This document shows positions 44,409-53,541 of a stretch of DNA of 64,000 nucleotides, one piece after another. The position numbers and the translations under genes were made by a program. A model generated the notes under the pieces. It saw only the letters and a list, made by a program, of their open reading frames with translations, was not told the origin of the DNA and ran no database searches. The first letter of the stretch is position 1. Every line of letters begins with the position of its first letter. Origin of the DNA: Flaviramulus multivorans (GTDB lineage: Bacteria; Bacteroidota; Bacteroidia; Flavobacteriales; Flavobacteriaceae); the NCBI RefSeq assembly GCF_021728415.1, contig NZ_JAKKDV010000004.1, positions 124,001 to 188,000 on the forward strand. Direction: 5' to 3'.

Positions 44409-45236
44409 ATGAGTACCTATCTTACTAAAATTATTGGTTCTTCAATAAATTTAATAGCTCATATTAGCCCTTCTTATGCTGCAAAATTAGCTGTGCTTTT
44501 ATTTTCGATGCCTCGGAAAGCAAAATTGAATGATGAAGCTAAAGTATATTTAAATACTGCCAAACAAGAAGATTTAGATTACGAAAAATTCAAAATTAAG
44601 ACTTATCAATGGGTTGGAAAAAAAGATACCATCCTATTGATTCATGGTTGGGATAGCAACGCTTTCAGATGGAAAGACTTAATCGATATTCTTAAGCACG
44701 AAGATTACAACATTATATGCATTGATGCTCCTGCTCATGGTGCTTCTGGAAGTAAAATATTTAATGCGCCTTTATACTCAGAATGTATCAATGTAGTCGT
44801 TAATAGATTCAACCCATCAATTATTATTGGTCATTCGGTTGGAGGTACTGCTGCTGTTATTGCACAAAAAAATCATAACCTTACATCTATCAAAAAATTA
44901 ATATTACTAGGTGCACCTTCAAATCTCGCTATTTCTGTTCAGAATTATGTTAAAATGATGGGCTATACCACAAAAGTGTCAAAGGCTATAAATCAATATT
45001 ATTTAAAACATTTTAATCATTTACCAGAATATTATTGCCCTGAAAACTTTTGTAAAAATATACAAGCAAAAGGACTAATAATTCATGACAAAAAAGATAG
45101 AATTATTTCGTTCAAAGAAGCCTTAGACATTCATCGTGTTTACAAAAATTCTCAGTTAATCAAAACTATGGGCTTAGGTCACAGACTGAAATCTGACAAA
45201 GTATATCAGTATATTTTAGACTTTCTAAACGATTAA
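44409..45236 (+). CDS. alpha/beta hydrolase
   Basis: A 275-residue alpha/beta-hydrolase. The oxyanion-hole strand is LLIHGWDSNAFRW, the nucleophile elbow GHSVGG has Ser at about 143, and the catalytic Asp and His are probably in IHDKKDRIISF and GLGHRLK. Substrate unknown. It starts at the base after the cupin stop, so the two proteins are likely made together. Confidence 0.9.
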   Translation: MSTYLTKIIGSSINLIAHISPSYAAKLAVLLFSMPRKAKLNDEAKVYLNTAKQEDLDYEKFKIKTYQWVGKKDTILLIHGWDSNAFRWKDLIDILKHEDYNIICIDAPAHGASGSKIFNAPLYSECINVVVNRFNPSIIIGHSVGGTAAVIAQKNHNLTSIKKLILLGAPSNLAISVQNYVKMMGYTTKVSKAINQYYLKHFNHLPEYYCPENFCKNIQAKGLIIHDKKDRIISFKEALDIHRVYKNSQLIKTMGLGHRLKSDKVYQYILDFLND

Positions 45237-45244
45237 GTTTATTG

Positions 45245-45252
45245 TATTTTTG
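45245..45252 (+). promoter_or_regulatory. -7 box of rluF
   Basis: TATTTTTG, exact TAnnTTTG match, 4 nt before the ATG at 45257; predicts an almost leaderless mRNA. Confidence 0.45.
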
Positions 45253-45256
45253 AATT

Positions 45257-46012
45257 ATGGAAGAAGCGCTAAAACGTATCAACAAATTTTTAAGCGAAGT
45301 TGGTTATTGCTCACGAAGGGAGGCGGATAAACTTATTGAAGCTGGCAGAGTAACTATTAACGGTGTAGTTCCAGAAATGGGGACTAAAATAGCCCCAAAT
45401 GACCTTGTAGCGGTGGATGGAAAAGAAATTAAAAACAATAAAGAAAGCTTTGTCTACCTCGCTTTTAATAAACCTGTTGGTATTGTTTGTACTACCGATA
45501 CATCCGTTGAAAAAGATAACATTATCGACTTTATCAATTACCCAAAACGTATTTTCCCAATTGGAAGATTGGACAAACCTAGTGAGGGTTTAATTCTTTT
45601 AACGGATGATGGAGATATTGTAAATAAGATTCTTCGTGCAAGTAATAATCATGAAAAGGAATACGAAGTAACCGTTGATAAACCCATTTCTCAAACGTTT
45701 ATTGAACGAATGGCCGGTGGTATTCCGCTAGCAGATTTAAATAAAACAACTAAAAAATGTAAAGTTGAGAAACTCAGCACTTATAAATTCAAAATTGTTT
45801 TAACTCAAGGATTGAATAGACAAATTAGACGTATGTGCGACTATTTAAACTATGAGGTGCAAACTTTAAAACGCGTAAGAATCATGAACATTAAGTTAGA
45901 TGTTCCTGTTGGTGAGTATCGAAAACTAACCAAAGATGAATTTGAAGATTTAAACAAACTTTTAAGTGATTCAACAAAAACCTATCAAAACAACAAATTA
46001 AAACGCCGATAG
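45257..46012 (+). CDS. rluF: 23S rRNA pseudouridine synthase, RluF type
   Basis: RluF modifies U2604 of 23S rRNA (and U2605 to some extent). The 251-residue protein has an N-terminal S4 RNA-binding domain (RINKFLSEVGYCSRREADKLIEAGRVTINGVVPEMG) and the RsuA/RluB/E/F catalytic core with FPIGRLDKPSEGLILLTDDG, where Asp of GRLDK is the nucleophile. The C-terminal LTQGLNRQIRRMCDYLNYEVQTLKRVRIMNI fits RluF better than RluB. Exact target within 23S rRNA is inferred from family only. Confidence 0.9.
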   Translation: MEEALKRINKFLSEVGYCSRREADKLIEAGRVTINGVVPEMGTKIAPNDLVAVDGKEIKNNKESFVYLAFNKPVGIVCTTDTSVEKDNIIDFINYPKRIFPIGRLDKPSEGLILLTDDGDIVNKILRASNNHEKEYEVTVDKPISQTFIERMAGGIPLADLNKTTKKCKVEKLSTYKFKIVLTQGLNRQIRRMCDYLNYEVQTLKRVRIMNIKLDVPVGEYRKLTKDEFEDLNKLLSDSTKTYQNNKLKRR

Positions 46013-46080
46013 CGTTGTTAATTAATTCATAAATAGTCCATTCCTTTTACAGTTCTTGATTAAATTTAGAAAAAGTAATT

Positions 46081-46641
46081 ATGCGACTAACAACTCTACT
46101 CCTATTTTTAACGTGATTTACAGTTTTTGCACAATATGATTATGAACCTTCCGATGCATTTCCTTTTGGAAGACCAAACCCTGAAGCACCAGAACAAATT
46201 AAAGATTTTGCTTCCATGATTGGAGAATGCCATTGTAAGTCAACTGCACGAAAACAAGATGGAACCTGGGCTGGAGAAATTGACATGATTTGGCGATTTA
46301 AATATATTATGAATGGTATGGCGGTTCAAGATGAAACTCTGAAAGCGGATGGTGGTCACTCCGGAAGTATTCGTCAATTTAATGCAGATAGTAGCAAATG
46401 GTATGTACATTATTATTCTTCAAAAGGAATTCCCAAAATATTGCCTGCTTGGGAAGGCGAAAAGAAGGAGGATAAAATTGTTTTATATAGGGAACAAAAA
46501 GCCCCAAATGGGATGGATGGCTCTTACCGATTAACATTTTATGATATGTCTGAAACAGGATATAAATGGATTGGAGAATGGGTTGACAAATCTGAAACTG
46601 TTGTATACCCAACATGGAAAATAAACTGCACTAGAAAATAG
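46081..46641 (+). pseudogene. secreted DUF1579-like protein interrupted by TGA in its signal peptide
   Basis: Reading from ATG 46081, MRLTTLLLFLT is followed by TGA (46114-46116) and then, in the same frame, FTVFAQYDYEPSDAFPFG and a full-length mature protein to TAA at 46641. With a sense codon at the TGA (TGG Trp is one base away) the start is a normal signal peptide with cleavage after FAQ. The mature part (ASMIGECHCKSTARKQDGTWAGEIDMIWRFKYIMNGMAVQDE...) resembles DUF1579-type proteins. Either the gene has recently lost secretion, the TGA is read through, or it is a sequencing error. An internal start at 46216 would give an unexported protein. Confidence 0.75.
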
Positions 46642-46654
46642 AATAACCTTTTTT

Positions 46655-47080
46655 ATGAAAACACACATTTCACCTTTTCACTTAGCCCTTCCTGTTTACA
46701 ATTTAAATGAGTGCAGAATATTTTATCGTGATATTCTAGGTTGTGAGGAAGGAAGAAGCAGCGACCATTGGGTAGATTTTAATTTTTTTGGACATCAGTT
46801 GGTTATTCATTACAAACCAAAATCTGAAGACGCCATACATACAAATCCTGTGGATGGTAAAGATGTGCCTGTACCACATTTTGGAGTGGTTTTACCATGG
46901 GATGTATTTAACTCATTCGCAGAAAACTTAAAAAATAAAAACATAACCTTTGTTATAGAACCTTATATTCGTTTTGAAGGATTAGTTGGCGAACAGGCAA
47001 CCATGTTTTTTTATGACCCATCTGGTAATGCCTTAGAGTTTAAAGCGTTTAAAGATATAAATCAATTATTTGCCAAGTAA
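46655..47080 (+). CDS. VOC family protein (glyoxalase-like)
   Basis: A 141-residue VOC protein with [46 protein letters not shown] and the second half [59 protein letters not shown]. Its His, His and Glu residues sit where glyoxalase-fold metal ligands usually lie (FHLALP, HFGVVL, ALEFKA), so a metal-dependent enzyme is likely. Substrate unknown. Confidence 0.9.
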   Translation: MKTHISPFHLALPVYNLNECRIFYRDILGCEEGRSSDHWVDFNFFGHQLVIHYKPKSEDAIHTNPVDGKDVPVPHFGVVLPWDVFNSFAENLKNKNITFVIEPYIRFEGLVGEQATMFFYDPSGNALEFKAFKDINQLFAK

Positions 47081-47083
47081 ATT

Positions 47084-47809
47084 TTATTTTTTTCGGTTTC
47101 GTTCAACGAAGTAAAATGGTGTGTAAATCAATAAAAAATAAGGGATTATAATTATTTGAACGACTATAATATACCAAGGCCATTCACCAAAATAATCTAA
47201 TATAGATGCCGATTGTGGTTTTTGATTTAAATAAAAATAATTAGCATTTAGCACATAATTTATTATTACCATAAAAATCACATACAACTGCAACGCAAAA
47301 AATGACTTGAATACACTTTTAAAAGTAGGCTTCATTTTTAAAACAATGGTTGCATAAAAAATAACCGTTAAAAGTCCCAGATGTACTACCCAATACCTAA
47401 AGTAATCGAAGCTAGGAAAACCAACAGAAATATCGGGTGTTAACACTGCTTGCAGGGTTCCAGCAATAATCCAAAACAGTAATATTTCATACATCCACAA
47501 TTTTCTATAGTATGTAAATATTGGAATTACTAACCCCATCAAACTACATAAATACAAAGGTAAGTCGGTCGAAATATTATAGGTTCCTAAACTAATTTTA
47601 TAGAGATGAAACCCAAAAACTACTATGCTAATAAAACAAGCGAAACGATGAAGTGATTTCTCTTGTTGTCTTTTATTTAATTTTGCTTTGGAGTATTTAA
47701 TGAAAATTACACAAAACAAAACGGCTAATCCTACTGGAATTATATGCTGAAGACTACCAATAGCAGCTCTATTAAATAAAAAAATTGCATTATAAACTAA
47801 AAAACTCAT
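47084..47809 (-). CDS. TIGR02206-type membrane protein (YwaF-like)
   Basis: A 241-residue polytopic membrane protein with about seven hydrophobic helices, including SLQHIIPVGLAVLFCVIFI, TDLPLYLCSLMGLVIPIFTYY, DYFRYWVVHLGLLTVIFYATIVL and ILDYFGEWPWYIIVVQIIIIPYFLLIY. The combination LPLYLCS...FPSFDYFRYWVVHLG...WPWYI is the TIGR02206/YwaF pattern. Function unknown. Convergent with the VOC gene, 3 nt apart. Confidence 0.85.
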   Translation of the reverse strand: MSFLVYNAIFLFNRAAIGSLQHIIPVGLAVLFCVIFIKYSKAKLNKRQQEKSLHRFACFISIVVFGFHLYKISLGTYNISTDLPLYLCSLMGLVIPIFTYYRKLWMYEILLFWIIAGTLQAVLTPDISVGFPSFDYFRYWVVHLGLLTVIFYATIVLKMKPTFKSVFKSFFALQLYVIFMVIINYVLNANYFYLNQKPQSASILDYFGEWPWYIIVVQIIIIPYFLLIYTPFYFVERNRKK

Positions 47810-47837
47810 AATGCAATTTAACTAATTATTATATAAC

Positions 47838-48716
47838 TTAATTACTGTGTCTTTCTCGTGCTAACAATGTGTTTTTAAGCAACATGGCTATAGTCATTGG
47901 ACCAACGCCACCAGGAACCGGAGTAATGTAACTGGCTTTTTGACTAACACTCTCAAAATGCACATCGCCTGCAAGTCTGTAGCCGTTCTTTTTAGTTGCA
48001 TCAGGAACCCGAGTGATTCCTACATCGATAATTACAACGTCTTCCTTTACCATATCACCAGTCAAAAATTCTGAAATACCTATGGCAGCAACAATAATAT
48101 CCGCATTTTTAGTAATCTCAGTTAAGTTTTTAGAGCGACTGTGAACTACGGTAACGGTAGCATCACCAGCTTTTCTTTTTTGACTCATTAAAATACTCAT
48201 GGGCCTACCAACAATATGGCTTCTACCCATAACAACAACATTCTTACCTGATGTTTCAATTCGGTATCTTTCAAGTAGCTCCATAATACCGTAAGGTGTT
48301 GCTGGTAAAAACGTAGGCAAATCTAAAGCCATTCTTCCAACATTTACAGGATGAAATCCATCAACATCTTTATCTGGGTCAATAGCCATTAAAACCTTTT
48401 GATCATCAATCTGTTCTGGCAATGGTAGTTGCACGATAAACCCATCAATGTTATTGTTGGTATTTAATTCGTGTATTTTTTCTAGTAATTCTTCTTCCGA
48501 AGTATATTCTGGTAATTCAATAAGTGTAGAGTTAAAACCAATGCGTTCACAGGCTTTTACCTTGGCATTAACATAAGTCATGCTCGCACCATCAGATCCC
48601 ACAAGAATTGCCGCAAGATGCGGTACTCTTTCCCCTTGAGAAATCATAGATTTCACGTGTTCAGCGATTTCATCTTTAATATCGTTACTTACTTTTTTAC
48701 CGTCTAAAATTATCAT
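47838..48716 (-). CDS. folD: methylenetetrahydrofolate dehydrogenase / methenyltetrahydrofolate cyclohydrolase
   Basis: FolD interconverts methylene-, methenyl- and 10-formyl-tetrahydrofolate. The 292-residue protein has [15 protein letters not shown] with the catalytic Tyr-Lys pair, [27 protein letters not shown] (NADP loop) and [18 protein letters not shown] at the C-terminus. It follows ffh by 34 nt on the same strand with no terminator between, so cotranscription is likely. Confidence 0.97.
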   Translation of the reverse strand: MIILDGKKVSNDIKDEIAEHVKSMISQGERVPHLAAILVGSDGASMTYVNAKVKACERIGFNSTLIELPEYTSEEELLEKIHELNTNNNIDGFIVQLPLPEQIDDQKVLMAIDPDKDVDGFHPVNVGRMALDLPTFLPATPYGIMELLERYRIETSGKNVVVMGRSHIVGRPMSILMSQKRKAGDATVTVVHSRSKNLTEITKNADIIVAAIGISEFLTGDMVKEDVVIIDVGITRVPDATKKNGYRLAGDVHFESVSQKASYITPVPGGVGPMTIAMLLKNTLLARERHSN

Positions 48717-48750
48717 TTGGTGATTGGTATTTACTAAAAACTAATTGAAT

Positions 48751-50079
48751 TTAACGCATTCCTTTCATCATCTGCATCATCTTTTTACCGCCACCTCCTT
48801 GCATCATCTTCATCATTTTGCTCATCTGGTTAAATTGTTTTAAAAGTTGATTAACTTGTTGTACCGATGTTCCTGAACCTTTTCCTATTCTAATTTTTCT
48901 ACTTGAATTAATTATGGCAGGGTTACTGCGCTCTTTAGGTGTCATGGAATGAATAATGGCTTCAATCCCTTTAAAGGCATCATCATCAATATCAACATCT
49001 TTAAGCATTTTTCCAGCGCCTGGAATCATCCCCATAAGGTCTTTCATATTACCCATTTTCTTTATTTGCTGAATTTGCTTTAAGAAATCATCGAACCCAA
49101 ATTGGTTTTTGGCTATTTTCTTTTGAAGTTTTCTTGCCTCTTCTTCATCAAATTGCTCTTGTGCACGTTCTACTAACGACACCACATCACCCATTCCTAA
49201 AATACGGTCTGCCATACGTGCCGGATAGAACACATCAATAGCTTCCATTTTCTCACCCGTACCAATAAACTTTATAGGCTTATTAACCACGGATTTAATA
49301 GAAATAGCAGCTCCACCACGGGTATCACCATCTAATTTGGTAAGGATGACACCATCAAAATTCAAGACATCGTTGAAGGCTTTTGCGGTGTTAACAGCAT
49401 CTTGCCCAGTCATAGAATCTACTACAAACAAGGTTTCTTGTGGTTGAATAGCTTTATGAATGTTTGATATTTCGGTCATCATGACCTCATCAACGGCCAA
49501 ACGACCAGCGGTATCTATAATAACCACATTATATCCGTTTGCTTTGGCATGAGCAATACCTGCTTTAGAAATAGCAACAGGATCGTTATTCTCTCTATCA
49601 CTAAAAACCTCTACACCAATTTGATCTCCAACAACATGCAATTGGTCAATCGCAGCAGGACGATATACATCACACGCTACTAATAAAGGTTTTTTGGATT
49701 TTTTATTTTTAAGATAATTAGCCAGTTTACCTGAAAACGTTGTTTTACCAGAACCCTGTAAACCAGACATTAAAATAACACTTGGTGTACCAGAAAGATT
49801 GATGCCTTCTGCATCTCCACCCATAAGTTCGGTTAACTCATCTTTTACAATTTTCACCATGAGTTGCCCTGGCTGTAACGTAGTTAATACGTTTTGACCT
49901 AGCGCTTTATCCTTAACTCTGGTAGTAAATTCTTTTGCAATTTTAAAGTTAACATCGGCATCTAATAAGGCACGACGTACTTCCTTTAAAGTTTCGGCTA
50001 CATTTACCTCGCTAATGCTTCCGTGACCTTTTAGTACGTGTAAAGCTTTATCTAATTTATCACTTAAATTATTAAACAT
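48751..50079 (-). CDS. ffh: signal recognition particle protein Ffh
   Basis: Ffh binds 4.5S RNA and nascent signal sequences and docks with FtsY. The 442-residue protein has the N domain, G domain motifs GLQGSGKTTFSGKLA (G1), DTAGRLAVDEVM (G3), TKLDGDTRGGAA (G4), and a Met-rich M domain ending with NQMSKMMKMMQGGGGKKMMQ. The promoter box at 50105-50112 lies 25 nt upstream. Confidence 0.97.
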   Translation of the reverse strand: MFNNLSDKLDKALHVLKGHGSISEVNVAETLKEVRRALLDADVNFKIAKEFTTRVKDKALGQNVLTTLQPGQLMVKIVKDELTELMGGDAEGINLSGTPSVILMSGLQGSGKTTFSGKLANYLKNKKSKKPLLVACDVYRPAAIDQLHVVGDQIGVEVFSDRENNDPVAISKAGIAHAKANGYNVVIIDTAGRLAVDEVMMTEISNIHKAIQPQETLFVVDSMTGQDAVNTAKAFNDVLNFDGVILTKLDGDTRGGAAISIKSVVNKPIKFIGTGEKMEAIDVFYPARMADRILGMGDVVSLVERAQEQFDEEEARKLQKKIAKNQFGFDDFLKQIQQIKKMGNMKDLMGMIPGAGKMLKDVDIDDDAFKGIEAIIHSMTPKERSNPAIINSSRKIRIGKGSGTSVQQVNQLLKQFNQMSKMMKMMQGGGGKKMMQMMKGMR

Positions 50080-50104
50080 AATTCTCTTTAAATTTTAAGA
50101 AGTG

Positions 50105-50112
50105 CAAATTTA
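50105..50112 (-). promoter_or_regulatory. -7 box of ffh
   Basis: TAAATTTG on minus, matching TAnnTTTG, 25 nt ahead of the ffh ATG. Confidence 0.5.
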
Positions 50113-50160
50113 GTGATTTGCTTGTTATTATAGAAGTAACACTTTATAAAAAACCATAAT

Positions 50161-50196
50161 AAAAAAAGGCTGTCAATATTAAATTGACAGCCTTTA
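50161..50196 (-). terminator. terminator after lipoprotein 3
   Basis: A 13-bp stem AAAGGCTGTCAAT / ATTGACAGCCTTT with loop ATTAA; on minus it runs into seven T residues. Confidence 0.88.
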
Positions 50197-50268
50197 TAAA
50201 GGAAACTTTGCTTAATAATTAACCTAACCAATCGAAATAAGGGGGTTTCCTTTTAACCAAAAACGTAA

Positions 50269-52032
50269 TTAATTTTTCTTTTCAAGGACTAAGATTCTTT
50301 CTATGGCTCCTGTTGAACTTAAATCTTTTAATTCCACTCTATTAGGAGTTATTTCTACAATTCTCCATCTGTGGTTTAATTGATTAAACGGCTCTTCAAT
50401 CCCGAAGTGCATACCTAAATGCAATCCTTCGTTTCTATATGCCAACCAATTACCATCTATAACTCCATTGTTCGGGTCTGTTACTTTTATCCATCCGCTT
50501 TCTAAGAAATCAATGGTATACATGCTGAAACTATCGGTTTTATTTACATCACCATCTTCATAAAGTGCTACTTCCCACTCACCTGTAATTAAAACATCAT
50601 CAATGTAGTTTATATCATCATCTCCATCAGGACAATGTCTCATTAAAACCATTTTGTTATCTCTATTTCCTAAGCTTTCAAGTTTAATTAAACCTGGTTG
50701 TAGGAATGTAACAAACCACTCTAGTTGTAAGTTTGGTCTTCCTTCTAATTGAATTTGCAACACAAACCCTTCAGTATTATAAGCTAACACTTGGTAAGTA
50801 CCTTCAACAAACACACCGTTTACACGAATTTTAACTACGTTGTTTTCGAAGAATTTTAATGGTGTACCTATATAATCTTTTTCATTATCGGTTCCATCAA
50901 TGCTTAATCGTGCTACTCTCCAGAAACATTCTTTTAAATAATTTTCAATGCGCTCTTTGGTAATATCTGTATTAAGATCACAATTTTTCTTTAAGATGAT
51001 TCGGTTACCACCAGCTTGGTATAACTTAATTCTACCTGGGTCTAAATCGTATACAAACCACTCTAAAGTAAAGTCTACAAGCGTATCAAACTCTAATTTT
51101 ATTAGGGCACCACGATCGGTAACTCTTGTTGTCCAAGTACCCGTTAAAACATCGCCATTTCTAGCATATACTTTTACTACATTTTCTGCTTTAAATACTA
51201 TTACATACTCACGATAGTGATCGTTTAAATTATCTTCATTTCTTTTGAATTCATGCACTACCCAAGGACAAGATTGTAAATACTCGTCTAATCGTTCTTT
51301 TGTAAAATCGTCATCTCCATAATCATTATCATCGTCTTCATCACAAGCATCTTTAGCTTCTCTAATAACATTAGCCAATTGTATGTTATTATTCACTTCA
51401 ATTTCAGTACCATCAGCCAATACCATTGTGACCGGGAAATTAAGGCTTGCTAAAACTTCAGCATTAATAACTCTTTTAATAAAGAAGTGTAATTGTCTGT
51501 CGTTTTGAATTTCTACAACATCAATAACCTGAAAATTAGGGTTATAAACTGTAAAAGAGATTGGGTATTTAAAATCGATACATTCTATATCATCATCTTC
51601 TTCATTATCACCTCTACATTCTGCAACTAATTCAGCTAAATGCGCACGGTTTTCAATAACAATTTCTTCATGATTTGATAGAATAACTGTAATAGGAAAA
51701 ATAATTTCTAAGTCATCTTCATCGTCTTCAAACTCTTTAAAAATAGCTTCAATAACTTTAAAATCTTCTTTAGAGTCAATTATAATTTCAAGACCATTAA
51801 CAATAACAGTTATTGGTAATTTTACAGACAAACAACTTGCTTTGTCAATTACGTTATCTGCAGATCCGTCCATGGTAGAAGCGGAAAGCATTAAAGCAGT
51901 TAATTCAGATTCGGGTGTAAGGGCTTCTTCCTCTACAGGAGGTGTAATATCAACAACCTCATCTTGACAAGACGTTAACATTAAAAGGGCAAAAAAAGGT
52001 AATAATAATAGTGTTTTCATTTTTGTTTTCAT
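50269..52032 (-). CDS. repeat-containing surface lipoprotein 3 with triple lipocalin-like tail (system 2)
   Basis: A 587-residue lipoprotein (lipobox LTSC). The N-terminal 220 residues are homologous to the system 1 lipoproteins: TMDGSADNVIDKASCLSVKLPITVIVNG, then FPITVILSNHEEIVIENRAHL, YPISFTVYNPNFQVIDVVEI and FPVTMVLADGTEIEVNNNIQL, the same four-unit array with acidic turns (EDDEDDLE). Then come three tandem lipocalin-like blocks of about 105 residues (each WxV...YxxxF...V...G.W...LEWFV...I.L...), starting near KERLDEYLQSCPWVV, KERIENYLKECFWRV and INYIDDVLITGEWEV. ATG 52032 was chosen because it gives a normal signal peptide. Promoter motif 2 precedes it. Confidence 0.82.
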   Translation of the reverse strand: MKTKMKTLLLLPFFALLMLTSCQDEVVDITPPVEEEALTPESELTALMLSASTMDGSADNVIDKASCLSVKLPITVIVNGLEIIIDSKEDFKVIEAIFKEFEDDEDDLEIIFPITVILSNHEEIVIENRAHLAELVAECRGDNEEDDDIECIDFKYPISFTVYNPNFQVIDVVEIQNDRQLHFFIKRVINAEVLASLNFPVTMVLADGTEIEVNNNIQLANVIREAKDACDEDDDNDYGDDDFTKERLDEYLQSCPWVVHEFKRNEDNLNDHYREYVIVFKAENVVKVYARNGDVLTGTWTTRVTDRGALIKLEFDTLVDFTLEWFVYDLDPGRIKLYQAGGNRIILKKNCDLNTDITKERIENYLKECFWRVARLSIDGTDNEKDYIGTPLKFFENNVVKIRVNGVFVEGTYQVLAYNTEGFVLQIQLEGRPNLQLEWFVTFLQPGLIKLESLGNRDNKMVLMRHCPDGDDDINYIDDVLITGEWEVALYEDGDVNKTDSFSMYTIDFLESGWIKVTDPNNGVIDGNWLAYRNEGLHLGMHFGIEEPFNQLNHRWRIVEITPNRVELKDLSSTGAIERILVLEKKN

Positions 52033-52067
52033 GATAATTGATTTTGGGTTCAACATAGCTTTTGATT

Positions 52068-52100
52068 ATAAAACAGGATAACTTTAAAAATTCCTACCCT
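52068..52100 (-). promoter_or_regulatory. ECF-type promoter motif 2, copy H
   Basis: On minus: AGGGTAGGAA, an A/T stretch with AAAGTTA, then TGTTTTAT; 35 nt before the ATG of lipoprotein 3. It pairs with copy G at 53495-53529. Confidence 0.5.
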
Positions 52101-52145
52101 GTATGTGCTTTTTTTTTATTTTAGTGCTACCAACTACCAATAATA

Positions 52146-52661
52146 ATGGGGAAACAATTACATGATAATATTTGCGAGGAGCATCTTTTTTCGTCTATAT
52201 TTAATAAACATGCCAAAGATTTACACAATTTTTTATACTACAAATTTGGCGATTTGCTCAACCCTAAAGATAAAGTACAGGAAGCTTTTATTAAGTTATG
52301 GGAAAATTGCGCCAAAGTTTCACCCGATAAAGCAAAGAGTTTTGTTTTTACTACAGCCAATAATTTAATGTTGAATGAAGCAGCTCATCAAAAAGTAGTT
52401 TTAAAACACCAACAAACCAAACCTAAAACATATACCAATGAGAACCCTGAATTTCTAATGCAGGAAACCGAGTATAATGACAAGCTACAAAAAGCATTAA
52501 GTAATTTAACGGATGCACAACGCGAAGCTTTCATGATGAATCGTGTAGAGGGAAAACGCTTTAAAGAAATTGCTGAGATTTTAGACATCTCAACCAAAGC
52601 GGTTGAAAAACGTATTTATGGGGCTTTGGAAAAGTTGAGGAAGGATATTAAGGAGTTATAA
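52146..52661 (+). CDS. ECF RNA polymerase sigma factor (system 2)
   Basis: A 171-residue ECF sigma factor, same length and about half identical to the one at 21674-22189. Region 2: PKDKVQEAFIKLWENCAKVSPDKAKSFVFTTANNLML; region 4: NLTDAQREAFMMNRVEGKRFKEIAEILDISTKAVEKRIYGAL. It is divergent from lipoprotein 3. Unlike system 1, a cation-transporter gene sits between it and its fecR. Confidence 0.94.
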   Translation: MGKQLHDNICEEHLFSSIFNKHAKDLHNFLYYKFGDLLNPKDKVQEAFIKLWENCAKVSPDKAKSFVFTTANNLMLNEAAHQKVVLKHQQTKPKTYTNENPEFLMQETEYNDKLQKALSNLTDAQREAFMMNRVEGKRFKEIAEILDISTKAVEKRIYGALEKLRKDIKEL

Positions 52662-52671
52662 ACAAAAGCAA

Positions 52672-53466
52672 ATGCAAAAGACGCTATTTGAAATTTCTAA
52701 AATGGATTGTCCTTCTGAAGAAAACTTAATAAGGATGAAACTTGACGGAATTTCTTCCATTAAAAATTTAGATTTTGACATTGCAAACAGAAAATTAACT
52801 GTTTTTCATACTGGAAAAATTGATGAAATTGAAAAATTGATTTCAGAACTAAAACTTGGTGAAAGAAAAATAAAAACCGAAGATACTAACCAAACTGATT
52901 TTGTTGAAAACATAAATCAAAAAAAATTACTTTGGAGTGTTCTTCTAATCAACTTTCTGTTTTTCCTATTAGAAATGACCACTGGAATTATTTCTAAATC
53001 TATGGGACTTATTGCCGATAGTTTAGATATGCTCGCCGACTCCTTTGTTTATGGATTAAGCTTATTTGCAGTTGGGGGAAGTGTAATACGGAAAAGACGT
53101 ATTGCTAAAATTGCTGGATATTTTCAAATTATACTTGCTTTAGTTGGTTTTACAGAAGTATTAAGACGTTTTTTTGGCACTGAAGAATTACCGAACTTTT
53201 CAACCATGATATTAATTTCAGTTCTTGCTCTAATAGCAAATGGAATATGTCTCTATTTGCTCCAAAAATCTAAAAGTAAAAATGAAGCGCATATGAAAGC
53301 AAGTATGATTTTTACTTCTAATGATGTTATTATAAATTTAGGGGTTATTATCGCTGGACTTTTAGTTAATTGGTTAAACTCGAATAAACCTGATTTAATT
53401 ATTGGTACTATAGTTTTTATTCTTGTAATTCAAGGAGCAACAAGAATATTAAAACTTGGTAAATAA
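52672..53466 (+). CDS. cation diffusion facilitator family transporter with N-terminal HMA-like domain
   Basis: A 264-residue protein. Residues 1-68 look like an HMA fold (KTLFEISKMDCPSEENLIRMKLDGISSIKNLDFDIANRKLTVFHTG) with MDCPSE in place of the CxxC metal loop. The remainder has about six helices with the CDF-type metal site DSLDMLADSFVYGLSLF and a second site MIFTSNDVIINLGVIIAG; the Asp-x3-Asp and Asn/Asp positions fit divalent cation export. The usual cytoplasmic C-terminal domain is absent. It starts 10 nt after the sigma gene, so it is transcribed with it. Confidence 0.85.
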   Translation: MQKTLFEISKMDCPSEENLIRMKLDGISSIKNLDFDIANRKLTVFHTGKIDEIEKLISELKLGERKIKTEDTNQTDFVENINQKKLLWSVLLINFLFFLLEMTTGIISKSMGLIADSLDMLADSFVYGLSLFAVGGSVIRKRRIAKIAGYFQIILALVGFTEVLRRFFGTEELPNFSTMILISVLALIANGICLYLLQKSKSKNEAHMKASMIFTSNDVIINLGVIIAGLLVNWLNSNKPDLIIGTIVFILVIQGATRILKLGK

Positions 53467-53494
53467 TCATGAATTTAAAACTTTTTTCAACCCA

Positions 53495-53529
53495 AGGGTA
53501 GGAAAAAATAAAAGTTAATTGTTATATAG
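53495..53529 (+). promoter_or_regulatory. ECF-type promoter motif 2, copy G
   Basis: AGGGTAGGAA, then AAAGTTA inside an A/T stretch, then TGTTATAT; 12 nt before the fecR ATG. It resembles copy H and lacks the GTCTTA box of motif 1. Confidence 0.5.
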
Positions 53530-53541
53530 TTGAATAAGCAA

